Origin: Aotearoamyces nothofagi
Taxonomy: Eukaryota; Ascomycota; Leotiomycetes; Leotiales; Tympanidaceae
NCBI GenBank assembly: GCA_015345905.1
Contig: JADDTR010000021.1
Coordinates: forward strand, 310,001-374,000
DNA length: 64,000 bases
Direction: 5' to 3'
In this document: positions 20,951 through 33,389 of the stretch, in pieces
How positions within the stretch are numbered: position 1 is the first letter of the stretch
How the letters are laid out: every line of letters starts with the position of its first letter
Notes under the pieces: model-generated
Told to the model about the DNA's origin: nothing
Databases searched by the model: none
What the model saw: the letters and a program-made list of their open reading frames with translations, nothing else
Position numbers and translations under genes: made by a program

Positions 20951-21994
20951 ATTAATTCACCGCTTTCTCAGCCTGGTAGTTAGCCACACTATGCACTCCG
21001 CACAGCCTGTCTATCGATGTCTGCTAGCAATGCGCACTCGACCAACATCAGCAATAGTATCAATCCCCTATTGCAGCCGCCCCCCCCCCAGCTGCCTCTT
21101 GTTTAGCTAGCATAACCTCAAATCCTGATATCAATCTCCGGGTTCTTGTTTTGTGGATTGTGACAGAGAGGACTTGTGCCTATATTGAGCAAGAGTCGCG
21201 GACGGAGCTTCGTGACCCACGATGACGATTTCCGGTTATTGCGGATTGCGTCACTCTTATCTCAACCGCCAGCCTTTCTGTCCGTACTTACTTCTGCCCT
21301 CGAGTAGAGAGTCCTTCAGTAGAGATATATATATCACCGAGGAAGCGCCTCTGTTATCCAGATTTTCTTTTCCCAAACCCTTGAATATGACGGTGCGAAA
21401 AAGCCCGTCCATACTGTACGAACTTACAGAGAAGGTAATACCGTAAGACTGCAAGTGTGAGGTAAGCAGTGGGTCTGCCTGGAGCGCGGAAGAGCAGCCG
21501 GCATTGGTCGAGTCCTGAAATGGGCATTTTGCCTGCTGTTCTCATTCTCAAGTCGGCGATTTTCCTTAGGCGCAGCGCTGCCTTGCTTCCTACGTTGTCG
21601 CGAGGTGCGAACCCGCTCATGACTTGAAGCGGGGATTCAACCTTCCTCGGCTTTCGTGTTTCCGATGTGATCTTCTCAACACATCCAGTTCATCAATCAG
21701 GTTGGATACGTTCAGATGCGCTTAGTTATTGAAAACAGAGTTTGTAAGTGACGGGCGTCATAGGTTTTTGGCGCCCGCCAAATGCTTCTAGTCGAAGCAT
21801 TAATCAAACATCTTCCTTCTTCCCTAAGCCTCCGGGAATCACTGCGGAATTAGTATCGACCACGTGACTTCTAAGCTGGAGGGGGGTAAGCTGCAACCCG
21901 GCTCAAATTGCCAAGGGAACTTGGATGACTTCCGTGTCCTAAGATTACATGGAGTGCTGCACTCGATGATCTCCAGCACTAACATTGAGGAAAG

Positions 21995-22010
21995 GCGGTT
22001 GCGCAACCGC
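21995..22010. other. 16-bp perfect palindrome
   Basis: GCGGTTGCGCAACCGC equals its own reverse complement. Such a site could bind a dimeric regulator or arise by chance in this long spacer; no nearby gene start supports a role. Confidence 0.6.
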
Positions 22011-23429
22011 TATGGGACAGTCACGCAGGACGCAACGAAGCATGACAGGAAGGATGTACGGGGCAGCCGGCATGTAAGGAAGTACCCTCAACTATATAAT
22101 AATTAAAGACGAGAAGCACAGAGGAAACCAAATCGAGAGAAAGGCATATAGATAGCTACTTAAAGACAAGGTAACTCTATGGTAGGACCTTAGACTGCAC
22201 GTATTGCCAAGAGGACGTAAGGTCTAGGAAGATATGCCTAGCTCTCGAGGCAGTAATGCTATAATCATCAGAAGACAGTTCCCCACCGCATGGATAGATA
22301 CGGTGGGAATAGCACTAGCATATACTATCATGTAGAATTATTTCTGATGGATAAGTTCGGCTGCCGGATGTTGACTGTCCAAAAATTCATTAACACGTCT
22401 CGTCACAGCGGTAGATACTGACGCGACAGTGAGCGGCAACAAACGGAGTAGGAGCCTTCGAATCTGCAGTGCCAAACGCAGGAAGATATGGGTAGGCTCT
22501 GTTCCGAATAGCGACCTTGTACATACTCTAGAGTCGATGGGATTGTGGTGCGGGATGTGGTCCACGTACAAATCATAACCCCTCGGGCTATCTTGCCTTG
22601 GCATGCCTGGCCTAGAGGTCCTGACAACTATTTAACACTGGCTGGGATAATATCCCCTTATAACATCTCTAGCAATTGGCCGGTTGTGCGGTTTACATGT
22701 CGCAGGGTCACGAGCAGCTATGTACTATACGGAATACAAAGTTTGTTGCTCTTCAAAGATGAACAACGCCTACTGCATTGATAATATAACGGGAAGACCC
22801 GACTGTGTTCGAGACCGACTGTATTCGAGAGGTTGTACATAGTGTACTTTTGCCCAAAAAGTAACTATGAGCCGTTGGCTACGCGATGATGATTGCAGGC
22901 ACATTGCCGCTCATATACAGTAATTCCTTATCCCCATCGAAGACCCGCTATGCGCCAGCAATAGCCCAATGGAAACCGAGATAGCAGTTTCGTTTCTGTA
23001 CTGCATGTAGCCCTAAAAGCTACAACAATTGTGGCCAACCAAAGGGATTTGTAGATCATAAAATGAAACGAAAACACCATGGGTATCGTGTTTTCGAGAT
23101 TAACGACAGATCATCGTTCTCAGAACAGGTGTGGCTATGCCAATGACAGAAAGCCAAAGGCAAGGCATTGCACCGCTGCTGCCACTTCCGAAGACGCAGA
23201 GTGGTGGTTGATATTCTTGAAGAGAGAAGAATTATTCCGCCGGAAATTTTGCGATAATGTCCGGGATATGTCACGTGATGGTTAGAAAGCGCCAAGTTTT
23301 GATTGGCTTGTTGACCATGAGAGCATCATGTAACCGAGGAAACCCGAAGCAAGTCCATAGTCGACGACATTTGAATCAGTCGTTCACCACCTATCCGCCA
23401 TCGAAGACAATTCATCACACTTAGCCATA

Positions 23430-24177
23430 ATGTTCGCACAAAGATCCACACAACAGGCTCTGCGGAGGTGTGAGTACCTCCATTCACCAGACTGAGCTGC
23501 TCGGGCACCTCTTTAATGATCATTCCATGACTCCCGGATGCTAACACTTAGCAGTTGCTGCCGGACGGCCTTCAATGATCTCGCATATGGTCGCGAAGCA
23601 TATCGCAGCTCCTCTAGCCATTACATCTTCAAGCCAAATGAGGTACGCAATCTGAAACGCCCCCGCAAACTCTCAGCAGCCACGGCCTTTATCGTACGAG
23701 CGCCCTCTTCGAAATTTCCTTGCTAACATCCATTACAGACGCGTTACAACCCAGAAGATGACCGCAGCCGACTCTCATGAAATTCTCGTCACCCAGCGCA
23801 AACTTCGCCCAGTATCGCCTCACCTGACGATATACAAACCTCAAATAACCTGGTACCTCTCGGTCTTGACTCGCATTACGGGAGCCACACTCTCTAGCGG
23901 GTTCTATCTCTTCGGCCTCTCATACCTTGTTGCACCCCTCTTTGGATGGCATCTAGAGTCAGCTTCCCTGGCTACTGCATTTGCTTCATTGCCTGTGGCT
24001 GCTAAGCTTGCGACAAAGTTCGCAATTACAATGCCATTTGCTTTTCATTCTTTCAACGGGCTTAGGCATTTTGTTTGGGATGTAGGAGCGCAGTTCACCA
24101 ATCAGCAGGTTATTAGGACAGGATGGACGGTTGTGGGTGCTAGTTTCGTGACCGCACTCTATTTGACATTGTCTTAA
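23430..24177 (+). CDS. SDH3: SDH3, succinate dehydrogenase cytochrome b subunit
   Basis: This is the membrane-anchor subunit of mitochondrial complex II that binds ubiquinone and heme b. Three exons (23430-23469, 23555-23642, 23739-24177) join in frame to 188 aa. The N-terminus is Arg/Ser-rich without acids (MFAQRSTQQALRR), as expected for a mitochondrial presequence. The family signature RPVSPHLTIYKPQITW is followed by SVLTRITG and three hydrophobic helices (about residues 85-105, 125-145, 165-187). The heme/quinone region HSFNGLRHFVWDVG is intact, including the His ligand. The usual SxxHRxTG His is Thr here, a substitution at a position that I recall also varies in other fungi. The start is fixed by the short first exon with a good GTGAGT donor. 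Confidence 0.94.
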
Positions 24178-24921
24178 GAGGACAAGAAAGGATGGAAACT
24201 CATGGCTGGGTTTGTTGAGATAGTGGAAACTAACCAAATCTGAGCATTATTGTATGGCTCCAGTATTGAACACGTTCATTTATATATTTCGTGTGGGTTT
24301 GGACTTCCCAAAATAATCACGGGCATTGAAGGCCAGCACCTCTGGCAATATCTCTTAGGAACCGCTTGAGAATCTAGACAGCTACAGACGTAAAACCTGA
24401 CGAGCACATGAGGAATCAGCTACCTTGTGCCTCCAACTTCTGAGTCTGTGAACTAGCCCTGTAGTAGGACTTATTTGTAGCTTAAGACACGTTCCCGGTC
24501 TCCATATGAGCACATGCAATTGGAGTTTAGGAGGCTTATATGATTATTGTAAGTGAGGGGTCGAAAGTCGCTGTTTGGCCAAGTTTGCCGCAATCACATG
24601 ACATCCCCTCGACAGATAAACGTCACTGGCTTACTGAATTGAGCCATGAATACGAACAGGCCAATAAAATCTGTCATTTCGACCCACTTCGTCAAAATCG
24701 CGTAAGTAAGCCTCAGCAGCGTACAAGGACCTGTTGGCAAGCAACATTTGAAAACATCACTATAATAATGAACTGGCCCAGAGATACCATCTAGTCCGCT
24801 CGATACACATACAGAATGCAACTTTGCTCACCTCTTGTTGGTTCATTCGTATTAAGATACCCTCCATAGATCCACACCACTGATTCAGAAACATCGTCCG
24901 ATTGTTCCTCGATCAGGGGCA
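24178..24921. other. Spacer between SDH3 and the Zn2Cys6 gene
   Basis: This holds the 3' flank of SDH3 and the upstream region of the regulator. A plus-strand frame at 24540-24794 lacks protein character. Nothing else was seen. Confidence 0.6.
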
Positions 24922-26982
24922 ATGCCTCGCTTTCCTAGAGATGTCGTTAGTGAAGCATCAAAGGCTCTAGAAAGGCCAATCAAGAGAACCAGGCAAGGAA
25001 AACCTAAGGTTCGTACAGGATGCACAACCTGCAAGTCAGTATTAATCTTTCATGGTCCACTTCCCCTTGGTCACGTGCTTATAGACTTGAATATAGAATT
25101 AGGCACATCAAATGTGACGAGGGCAAACCAGACTGCATTAAATGTAAAAGTACAGGTCGCAAATGTGATCGCTATGTCACGCGAGGCACCGGGGATTTAG
25201 GAATCAACAAAGAGTTTGACTTCAAAATATCCCTGGAAAATCCACGGAATCGTCTCTTAGACTTTCAGGGGACAGATCTAGAACATAGATACTTGGACTT
25301 CTTCCACAATCAAACTATACCAAGTCTTTCTGGCTTCTACCATTCTAACTTTTGGAATCATCTACTTCCTCAAGTTGCTCAGACTGAACCGACTATTCAG
25401 GTAATATCTCCTTTAAGATCGGGACCTAGGAAGTTATTAATATCGTTGCAGCATGCTATGATGGCCGTGGCGTCTTTTCACGAACAACTTGAAAGTGACG
25501 GCGGTTTTCGGTTGGGGATCGACCTTCAATCAATGGCAACCAACAAGAGTCGTCATTTCTCTCTTCAGCAATACAATAAGGCTATTCACTATCTAAAGAC
25601 ACGATTGTCTGAGGGCCCACAGTCTGAGGCTGTAACTCTCATGTGTTGTATACTATTTATATGCCTAGAATTCCTTAGAGGAGATATGGATACTGCAATA
25701 TCACACCTGCAAGGCGGGCTTAGTATTTTGGCGGAGTGGCGAAGTAGCTATGGACAATTTATGCCAGCTAAATCGGAAGGGATTATTTCGGAGCCCTACT
25801 CAATCATTGATAACCTCGAAGAGGTATTCTCTCGCCTGAGCATTCAAGCATTCCTTTCCGGTCGTCCCTCGGCGAAGATTCGCCTCCAAATTTTAGGGAC
25901 TGAACGAACATCCGCTCGTGTGCCTGTTGCTTTTCGAGACCTTGTTGAGGCTAGAGCATCTATGGACGGAATTATGAAAAATTCCCTCAGCTTCTTACGG
26001 CTAATAACGCGATTCCGTTATGATCCTCCATCTCATTCAAAAAATGCTCTTGAAATAACCAAATGTTTATACATGCAGCTCCTGGAGCAGTGGACGCATG
26101 CTTTTGAGTCGCTCACCGCCGACAAATCATTCTTAATGACTGATCAGGAACGTCGTGCATCAACGCTTCTCCAAATTCTCAACATTACGTCGCATATATG
26201 GCTTTCAGTCAGTCTTTCGCCAACTGAAATTGCAATGGATGTACACACAGAGGGATTCAAGACAATTGTTGCTCTTGCATCTAGCTTGAACATAGGAGGC
26301 GCACTGAGAGAGAAAAGTGATACTAGCAGACGACCCAATAAGTCTAGAAGACAAGGCTGGAAAACTTCCGATATATTCGCATTCGAGATGGGTGTAATAG
26401 CGCCTTTATACTTTGTGGCATTGAAGAGTCGTGACCCTGTAATTAGACGCGAGGCGATCTCCCTACTTCGCACTACGACGCCACGTCGAGAAGGCCTATG
26501 GGATGCTGATTTGGTCTGTATGGTGGCTGAAAGAGTCATGGAGATTGAAGAAGGAGTCACGGACATCTCCAACTCAACACACGGAACGAACTGGCCGGGA
26601 GCATGGCCATCCGAAGACCATCGAGTCCATGATGGTCTAATACATGCTCGAAGTGAAGAAGATAGTCTAGCGTGCAGACAGAAAGTTTCATTTTTATTAA
26701 GCAACCGGAAAGTCAGGCAAGAGGAACTTACATGGTAAGCGTTTGTAAGTCAAGCTTTTAACATCGGTTGACATATATTATTGTAGGATCAGCAAGCAGC
26801 CTTCTTGGAAGTCATGTAAGCCTTCCGATGCCGAGTATAGAGCATGGGACCTACCAGCTAAAAATCAAGAGCTAGAATTAGCCACAGAGGAATTAGTTTT
26901 GGGTCTGTTCTCTAGTGGTCCCTCTGGCAATAAGCTGCATTTATCCCAGACAGCCTGCATAGCCAGGTCTTGTAAAGAATGA
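24922..26982 (+). CDS. Zn2Cys6 transcription factor
   Basis: This is a fungal zinc-cluster regulator expected to bind CGG-type sites in the nucleus; its targets are unknown. Exons 24922-25034, 25097-26734 and 26787-26982 join in frame to 648 aa. The binuclear cluster is complete: Cys34-x2-Cys37-x6-Cys44-x6-Cys51-x2-Cys54-x6-Cys61, with intron 1 falling just after the second Cys, a common place in this family. A basic stretch (KRTRQGKPKVRTG) precedes it. The remainder resembles the fungal-TF regulatory domain (LQHAMMAVASFHEQL, MCCILFICLEFLRGDMDTAISHL). Without the third exon, the protein ends at 26738 (VRQEELTW). The extension uses good GTAAGC and TTGTAG signals but its last 65 residues are not recognisable, so the C-terminus is uncertain. 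It is probably not tied to SDH3 next door. Confidence 0.88.
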
Positions 26983-27344
26983 AGTAAATGTTTTATTCCT
27001 TTCTTAAGAATAAAGTGAAGCACCTGGCCTGGATAAATCATGTAAAGACGTGAAAAAAGGTAGTGGACATGGAAATACTTATTCCTTAGGATCCTTATAA
27101 AATTATCTACAATTGCTAGCCTATTTTTGGGTAGTCGAAGGTGTATGGCTGCTTGTACAGATTTAAGAAGCCAAGACAAGTATACCAAGAGCAGCTTTGC
27201 AAAAGTATTCGATGTCCACTTCTGGCTATGATCTGTCGTTCATACTTCTGAGATGACAACAGGGCCGACCCGTTAACTCCCAAACTCCCCGTGGGAACCT
27301 CCACATGTAACCGTCTAGCGTTTCCCTCCAACACTCCCAATGAG
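26983..27344. other. Convergent spacer
   Basis: This lies between the Zn2Cys6 gene and TAF6 stop codons. Short minus-strand frames here have no protein features. Nothing notable. Confidence 0.55.
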
Positions 27345-28762
27345 CTAACTCCTCACTCCTAAAATTGCCTTCTCTAGCTTATAATCCCCCAACGCAGAAA
27401 CCCGGCTGCTAATTATAGGTCCTAAAAGCTCTTCAAGCTCTGCAGTCTGGTCGTCTTCATTTTTAACATCATTCGCCAGCAATGAGGTATCGTCGCCGAT
27501 ACTCCTGATCGCCTTCATGATAGCGCCAACAACCATTTCCACATCTGTGTTGCTGTTGCCACTGTTATTCAACCCTTTGCTGAGAACGGAGTCATATACT
27601 TTGAGATTAGGTATGATGAGCATTCGCACTGCTTCTGGACCACCAACTGCAAAGAGCCCACTAATAGCACCGTAGTGAATATCTAAGGGCTTCTTCGGAT
27701 CAAGGAAGTATTTCAAGAACGTGCGAGCAAGTCGCGGTTTGAGCTGTTGGCTAGATTTTGCATATTTCTTCGCAATCAACCCAATTAGTGATGCTGAATA
27801 TTCCCGAAGCTGGTATCGAGCCTGAATATCACTAGGCGATGTAGAATTGATGCCTCTCCCGATGAGACAGGTAAGCACGGATGAGCAAAGAGTGGTAGTA
27901 TACGGGTCCATGTATAGGGTTTCGTTGTCGATCATAGCTGTTGTAAGCTCCATCATCTGGCGAAGGACGAAAACGTTCTTCGTGTTATGAGTTACCTTTT
28001 CAGCGGCGAATTGTACAAAGTACGGCACGAGCTGGTGGATGCCTTTCTCGGTACTAACACTTGCTAACGCTGATTTTCTAAGTTGGACGACCTCTTCGTC
28101 GTTATCTTCATCGAGTATGGCGCCGCGGATCTTCTCGAAGTAGAGCATGAGTTCCTTGGCTAGGACGTGTTTTACCTGTGGTTTGAATGTGACATTTTCA
28201 TTTCCAGCGAGAGCCGCTAGGCTGGGATTTGCGCCTGGTCCTTTGGGAACAAGTTCTTGTGTTCGTGCCTCCACTGTTGTTGGATTTTGAGGTATCGATG
28301 GTTGTACGCCTTCTACGGCAAGCCAATGTGCTGTAATAGTTAGACATATATGGATCGTGGGTTTTATTTGATAAAAATACCTGTAAATGACATATCTCGA
28401 GGAACCTTAGGTAGCGGAGCATTAATGAGTTTCTCGAAATCTACCTCCTCGTCCTCAATATAGAACAGTGGTTGGCCTGGCCCTAGTGAGGCTTCACCGA
28501 ATCGAAGAGGTCTTGTAGATTCATAACCGTATAGTGGCTCGACGTCAAGTACCTTCAAGGCTTGTGACACGTCCTGGGTTCCAAGAACTGTCCGCTTCCC
28601 TTGTTGCATGAACCTCATTGCTTCTACAATCACTTGCCCAACCCGATATTCGACTTCCTGCGATAGAGCTCTAACTGCCTCCTCATTTAGCAAAGATATT
28701 CCGACGGATTCTGCGACATCTCTGACATTGTCAGGATTCCAGACGAGCTTAGGATCGGCCAT
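27345..28762 (-). CDS. TAF6: TAF6, TFIID/SAGA histone-fold subunit
   Basis: This subunit of TFIID (and SAGA in yeast) pairs with TAF9 through its histone fold. Two exons (28762-28381, 28330-27345) join in frame to 455 aa, close to the usual 450-510. The histone fold is at about residues 5-70, including [36 protein letters not shown] and the [18 protein letters not shown] signature. The middle region ([20 protein letters not shown]) spans the intron. The C-terminal half is the HEAT-repeat TAF6C domain, for example [15 protein letters not shown] and [26 protein letters not shown]. The start is the only Met before the fold. TAF11 lies about 3 kb away. Confidence 0.96.
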
Positions 28763-29322
28763 AGTCGTACTGTAGCGTAAGGGAAGTCGGGTGAGTAGGT
28801 TGGACGAAAAGACACAAGACTATTTGCCGTTGGCTATTATTTCGTATCAGTATCTGCTTAGACCGAGGACCAATGCAGCATTGGTGCAGATGGCAGAAGA
28901 TACGTGGGGTTGGACTTCTGAAGTCGCTCGCTGAGTTCGCGCGAGGGATGTCTCATGTGCAGGACTAATTGGGCGCCACGAAATAGGTCGATCGAGCAAG
29001 GACACTTGGTTCCGCACGCGTCCGCGACTCAACTTCTCAGAGTACGCGGTTGGGTGAAATAGAGTGTTTTCGCGTACAGGTTGCGGGAGTACAGATGACA
29101 TTGAGGTTTCGAGTTTGAGGGAATGCGATTTCTACAAGGCTGAGACAAGACGGCGCTATGCGACGCCAAAACCCGACAGTGAATTGACGCGAGAAATAAG
29201 GCACCCAAAGTTAAGACTGGCAATTGATACACCACTCATTTCTACACTTGGGCCTGGTGATCTTCTGTCATTATACAAGAGTGAATCATAGAATTTATAT
29301 TAATCGCGCGCTTAAAATGACC
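28763..29322. other. TAF6 upstream region
   Basis: This is the TAF6 promoter side and the 3' flank of CDC8. Minus-strand frames at 28847-29101 and 29029-29235 show no family features. Nothing else was recognised. Confidence 0.55.
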
Positions 29323-30132
29323 TCAATGATCTCCATGCCATCGTCCCACTCTTCTGATGTCCTTCTTAAATCTTTCGTCCTGATCGAAATCTATCCTTTC
29401 TCCAACAACCTGCAATATCTTCGTACCTACCTCTTCCACGGATCCTCCGGCATCAATTACGACCATGTCTTCCGACTCTTCCTCTCCAAAGTCTCGTAAA
29501 ACGTTGAACAACCTTCTAACATTAAACTGCATCTCTCTCCTCTCGTACTTCTCGTCTCCAAACCCGCCACGTTTCTCTACATGCTCTGGGTTAAGATCCA
29601 AAAATATAACAACATCTGGCCTAGGAAGGCCAACATCTGGTTCCCTTGCCCACCTTAAGGAAAGATTGGGATTCGACTTGGCAGCGCTGTAAATCATGCC
29701 TGAATAGCAGTATCGATCACAGACGATAGTGTATCCTTCTATAACATCTTTCTCTATCTGCTTTCTAGATCAAACTTTAGCTCATACACAACATTACGGG
29801 GAAACATTATTTACGAGAGCTCCCATCTGTTTGCAGAAAACAGGAGGTGGATCGCGTGGTCTTCCAAATCAGACTTGCTTCGTAAATATTCATCGATCAT
29901 GGTGCCAATTGCTGTCGTACGGTCTTTTGGCACTTCAATCAGAATACCATACTATAAAGGGTCGGTATAAATGGGAAATAATGTTTTTACCAGGAAATCG
30001 AATCAACTTCACTTTCTTGCCTAGCCTCGAAAGCTCGGTCTTGAGCCTTTGGGCTTGTGTTGTCTTCCCTGATCTGTCTAGACCTTCAATGACGATGAAC
30101 GCACCTCGAGTGGTGATATCCCCTGAAGCCAT
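29323..30132 (-). CDS. CDC8: CDC8, thymidylate kinase
   Basis: This phosphorylates dTMP to dTDP for DNA synthesis. Three exons (30132-29991, 29923-29815, 29764-29323) join in frame to 230 aa. The P-loop GLDRSGKTT is at about residues 17-25. [17 protein letters not shown] follows, with intron 1 splitting the Asp codon. [14 protein letters not shown] is the base-binding region, and DRYCYSGM carries the DRY-type motif. [13 protein letters not shown] and a Lys/Arg-rich lid ([16 protein letters not shown]) complete the family. Tempting alternative acceptors would insert residues or a stop; the ones chosen restore the conserved spacing. An in-frame Met eight codons upstream (30156) is an alternative start. 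Confidence 0.94.
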
Positions 30133-30534
30133 GTTGTCTGTGGTGAGATTTAGCACTTAGAACATATTTTCAGAGATCCCAATGCCTCCGACCTTGATAA
30201 GCCGTGCAGCATTAGCGCCCCACGCGGCTCTGAAACCTCGTTAGCGAATGACGAGCCGTGGGCTTTTTGAGTCGGTTACTAACTATATCTATCATCAGAG
30301 TCTTATTTTGAGTGCATTATTTCTTCCTCAGTAAATAACGAAAGCTTTGAGCTAGGACTAAGATGAATGGCGATATTAATATTTACAAATATTTTTTCCA
30401 ACAAAAAATGAACTCATATGGCGTTAAGACCACCTGAACGCCTCCTGGGGCCCGGTGTTGAATACCTGAAGCCCATATGCTTAAATCCCAATAATGCAGA
30501 TACCTACCTCATGCATTTGTCCTGAGATCATCTA
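30133..30534. other. Spacer between CDC8 start and GTP cyclohydrolase end
   Basis: About 400 bp carry the CDC8 promoter; no frame or repeat of note. Confidence 0.55.
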
Positions 30535-31577
30535 TTAACGTCTATTCAATCCTACTAAACTGAAAAATTCATTTCTCGTCTTCTCTCTCTTTTCTATGCA
30601 GCCTAGGACACAACTCGTAATAGTGGTAGCGCTTGTCTTTTCAACCCCGCGCATAACCATGCAGAGATGGCTGGATTCCATGACCACCGCTACACCTTGA
30701 GGCTTTAGAACTTCCATGACGGCATGGGCAACATCTTTAGTTAAACGCTCTTGAATTTGTAGTCTTCGGGAGAACATATCTGCGATCCTTGGCAGCTTTG
30801 AGATACCAATCACGTCTTTATCTGGGATATACCCAATGTGCATCTACCCCACAAGTCAGTCAACTGTAAATCCGTTAAGAGAAAACTCTCGAATCCATAC
30901 CTTTCCAGTAAATGGAACCATGTGATGCTCGCAAAGGCTGAAAACTTCAATATCCTTGACGATCACCAGTTCATTGTGACCCTCATGGAAGATGGCATTA
31001 TTTACAATATCCCGTACATTTTCCTGGTATCCCTTAGTGAAGAATAGCATAGCTTTTGCATATCGCTCTGGGGTGCCAAGTAGACCTTCACGAGATGGGT
31101 CTTCGCCGAGACACTCAAGGATTGTGCGTACAGCTCCGGAGATCTTGGCCAGGCGCTCTGTGGCTTGCTCTTGGGATTCCTCGAGACGTTCACGGGTTCC
31201 TCGACCTATTCAAAGAAAGCATTAGCTTAGTTTAACTCGTGTGAAGTAAAATGCTTACTCGGCCGACTCAATCCATCAAAATCAATGACCGGACTTGGTG
31301 ATCGTGTCCCACTATCAGGTCCAATTGGTGATGCCTCATCTCGAGGATCTCGTGCAGCCTTGCTCAAGCTATGCCGGCGCTTTTTCGATGTGTGGCCACC
31401 TGGGTATTTTAACCTATGTTCCTTTTTTCTCTTCGCTCGACGCTCTTCTCTTCGTTTTGCAGTCGTTGTCGTGGTGTCAATTTGAGATTCCTCTGATTCC
31501 GAGTCTATAGCGGACGCATTGGTCAATGCTCCATTGTGCTCCTTAGACCCATTAGATTCTTCTGCAAATTTCACCAT
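30535..31577 (-). CDS. FOL2: GTP cyclohydrolase I
   Basis: This converts GTP to dihydroneopterin triphosphate, the first step of folate and pterin synthesis. Exons 31577-31259, 31205-30901 and 30843-30535 join in frame to 310 aa. Residues 1-106 are a low-complexity basic and Ser-rich extension that looks like a nuclear signal ([28 protein letters not shown]) and is longer than in yeast. The catalytic core begins near [12 protein letters not shown]. It has [20 protein letters not shown], the zinc site [14 protein letters not shown], the substrate segment [20 protein letters not shown], and the second zinc Cys region [10 protein letters not shown]. Intron 2 falls between GK and MH. All residues expected for activity appear intact. 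Confidence 0.95.
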
Positions 31578-31894
31578 CGTTTCTTGCGCAACATCAAAGG
31601 TGTTCGATTACCTATAAGACGGAGTCATCAAAATCCCGGGGATTTTGGTAAGGCTTCGCCGCTAAAAATATCCCTTGCATCCCCGCTAAAATTTAGTACC
31701 GAGACATCTCAGCCTTGCTTGATGCGACATCAAACTGCTTCCATCATCCAGTGACTACAGCTTGTGCTGTCCACCTTTCTGTAATTCAAGCAATCAATTA
31801 CACCCTCGTTCGCCCGTCACCTGAGATATATTCTCTAATCAATAGATTATGCGCATACAGCTTAGGCAACAGCTCTCAACAGGTCACATCAATC
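31578..31894. promoter_or_regulatory. Shared divergent promoter region, FOL2 / TAF11
   Basis: The two start codons face away from each other over 317 bp, so the two genes probably share upstream elements. No specific site was identified. An open frame extends upstream of the TAF11 start but has no conserved content. Confidence 0.5.
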
Positions 31895-32915
31895 ATGGCA
31901 TCACCACCTTACAATCACAACTACGGCTCTTCCGTGTCACCTCCGTACCCATCCCACACACAGCTACCCACTTCGTCAAAGAAACGTTCGTCCGATATGT
32001 CTTCAGCTCCAGTTATAAAGAGGCGTAAGCCGTCGATTATGTCGACTACCTCAAGCCTTAGCGTTCACCCTCTACGCCAAACCTCATTCCCGCCTGATGG
32101 TACGGAGCAATACTCTCACGATGCCCGATCTCCGAGCATAGATACAATGAGCTTGGTTAGTGGTAGTGTAGCGGGTGCTGCAGGCAAGAAGAAGCGTGGC
32201 CGAAAGCCAAAGGGAGGTGCAGATGATAATGCATCACTTGTTAGTGGACGTGCTTTGACGACTGTCTCTGGTATATCTGGGAAGAATCGGAGGAATACAG
32301 AAAGAGGTGCAAGCGCAGATGACGATGAAGATGATGGAGAAGCCATGGATGTTACCATAGTATCGCGGACCAAGGAGGAAAAGGAGAAGGAGAAACGACA
32401 GATCGCGATGCTGGTTGATGCTTTTGATGAATCCCAGTATTCGAGGTATGAGCGATGGCGGGCCTCCAAATTAGCTGACGCCATTGTAAGAAGGGTAAGT
32501 TTTGACCCTTTCATCCTGCCCCATATATGCTAAAATAGTTTCGCAGTTGGTGAACCAGACGCTCTCTCAATCCGTCCCCGCGAGTGTGATCCTTGCCGTG
32601 AAGTCGGTCACGAAAATCTTCGCTGGCGAGATTATAGAACGGGCAAGAAAGGTGCAGACCCAGTGGCTTGAGATTTCCCACGAATCTCAAACAGGTCTCC
32701 CATCGCCACCGTCGTCTGATAATGAGGAAAGGGACAGGCAAAGGGAGGCTAGGCGCGGACCTCTTATGGCTGATCATCTGCGAGAGGCATTGCGCCGCTA
32801 CAAGCTTGAACGAGATGGCGGCTTTGTGGGATTATTGAATCTGGGTCGCCAACAACACCCAACCGGCGTTGAGCGATTTGGACTAAGGGCGATGGGGAAG
32901 AGACTTCTGAAGTGA
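31895..32915 (+). CDS. TAF11: TAF11, TFIID histone-fold subunit
   Basis: This TFIID subunit pairs with TAF13 through a histone fold and contacts TFIIA/TBP. Two exons (31895-32494, 32547-32915) join in frame to 322 aa. Residues 1-165 are Ser/Pro-rich and disordered, with an AT-hook-like KKRGRKPKGG and an acidic DDDEDDGE patch. The conserved domain begins at about 180: AMLVDAFDESQYSRYERWRA, then LADAIVRR across the intron to LVNQTLSQSVPASVILAV, and FAGEIIERARKVQ. The C-terminal PLMADHLREALRRYK segment is also typical. The Met at 31895 was chosen because the frame upstream (from 31715) has no family content. Confidence 0.93.
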
Positions 32916-33389
32916 TGTGGGCTCAGAATCTGGAGTAGCGTGCTCTGGAGGCACAATTGTCATAGGCGTTCATGGGAAATGTAGATGGCCCCCGATAGTC
33001 TTGGCAACTTTTGCTACCTCTTCAGCGATGCGCCTTAGTTCTCTCTAGAGAAGCTTCTCAAGGGAAGGCTGCCGGCGTTCCATCGCTGAAGACGAATAGC
33101 ATTAATATCAATTTACATATCGACCGAATCAAATATTTACAGTGCTATAGCTTACAAGCCATGTTGAATACTCAAGCTCGATTAATGATGAATGCTAAAC
33201 TTGATTAGGCGTGCTATCTACACAGCTGCTATCCATTTACCTGCTTGATAAGACAGTGGAAATACTTATGCGAACCGCTAGCGTACCAAAACTGTCAACT
33301 GAATGCCAGCTATCTTTTCTAGATTGTATCCCCTGTAATTTAACATGCATTGCATTAGGTTTCCAAGGTCTCCGTGGATTCCCTTTCCT
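32916..33389. other. Convergent spacer
   Basis: This lies between TAF11 and QTRT2 stop codons. It holds no recognisable feature. Confidence 0.55.

Larger units (their letters stand above)
18546..23429. other. 4.9 kb divergent gene-free spacer
   Basis: This lies between two divergent gene starts (Ser-rich protein, SDH3). It contains a GATGGG-type minisatellite, a CAA/CAG tract, clusters of GTACAGTAC words (19760, 20161, and a fourfold run at 20931-20950), a poly-C run near 21081, a 16-bp palindrome at 21995-22010 and a short hairpin (CCCACCG/CGGTGGG, 22282-22307). A minus-strand frame at 22338-22604 (88 codons) is the most protein-like ORF but matches nothing known. No gene is supported. Confidence 0.55.

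Noticed and set aside
22338-22604. 88-codon minus-strand frame (MPRQDSPRGYDLYVDHIPH start)
   Set aside because: It looks somewhat protein-like, but no neighbour exon, domain or promoter feature supports it. It could be revisited with homology data.
26144-26704. 186-codon minus-strand frame
   Set aside because: It is antisense within the Zn2Cys6 regulator and has no family features.
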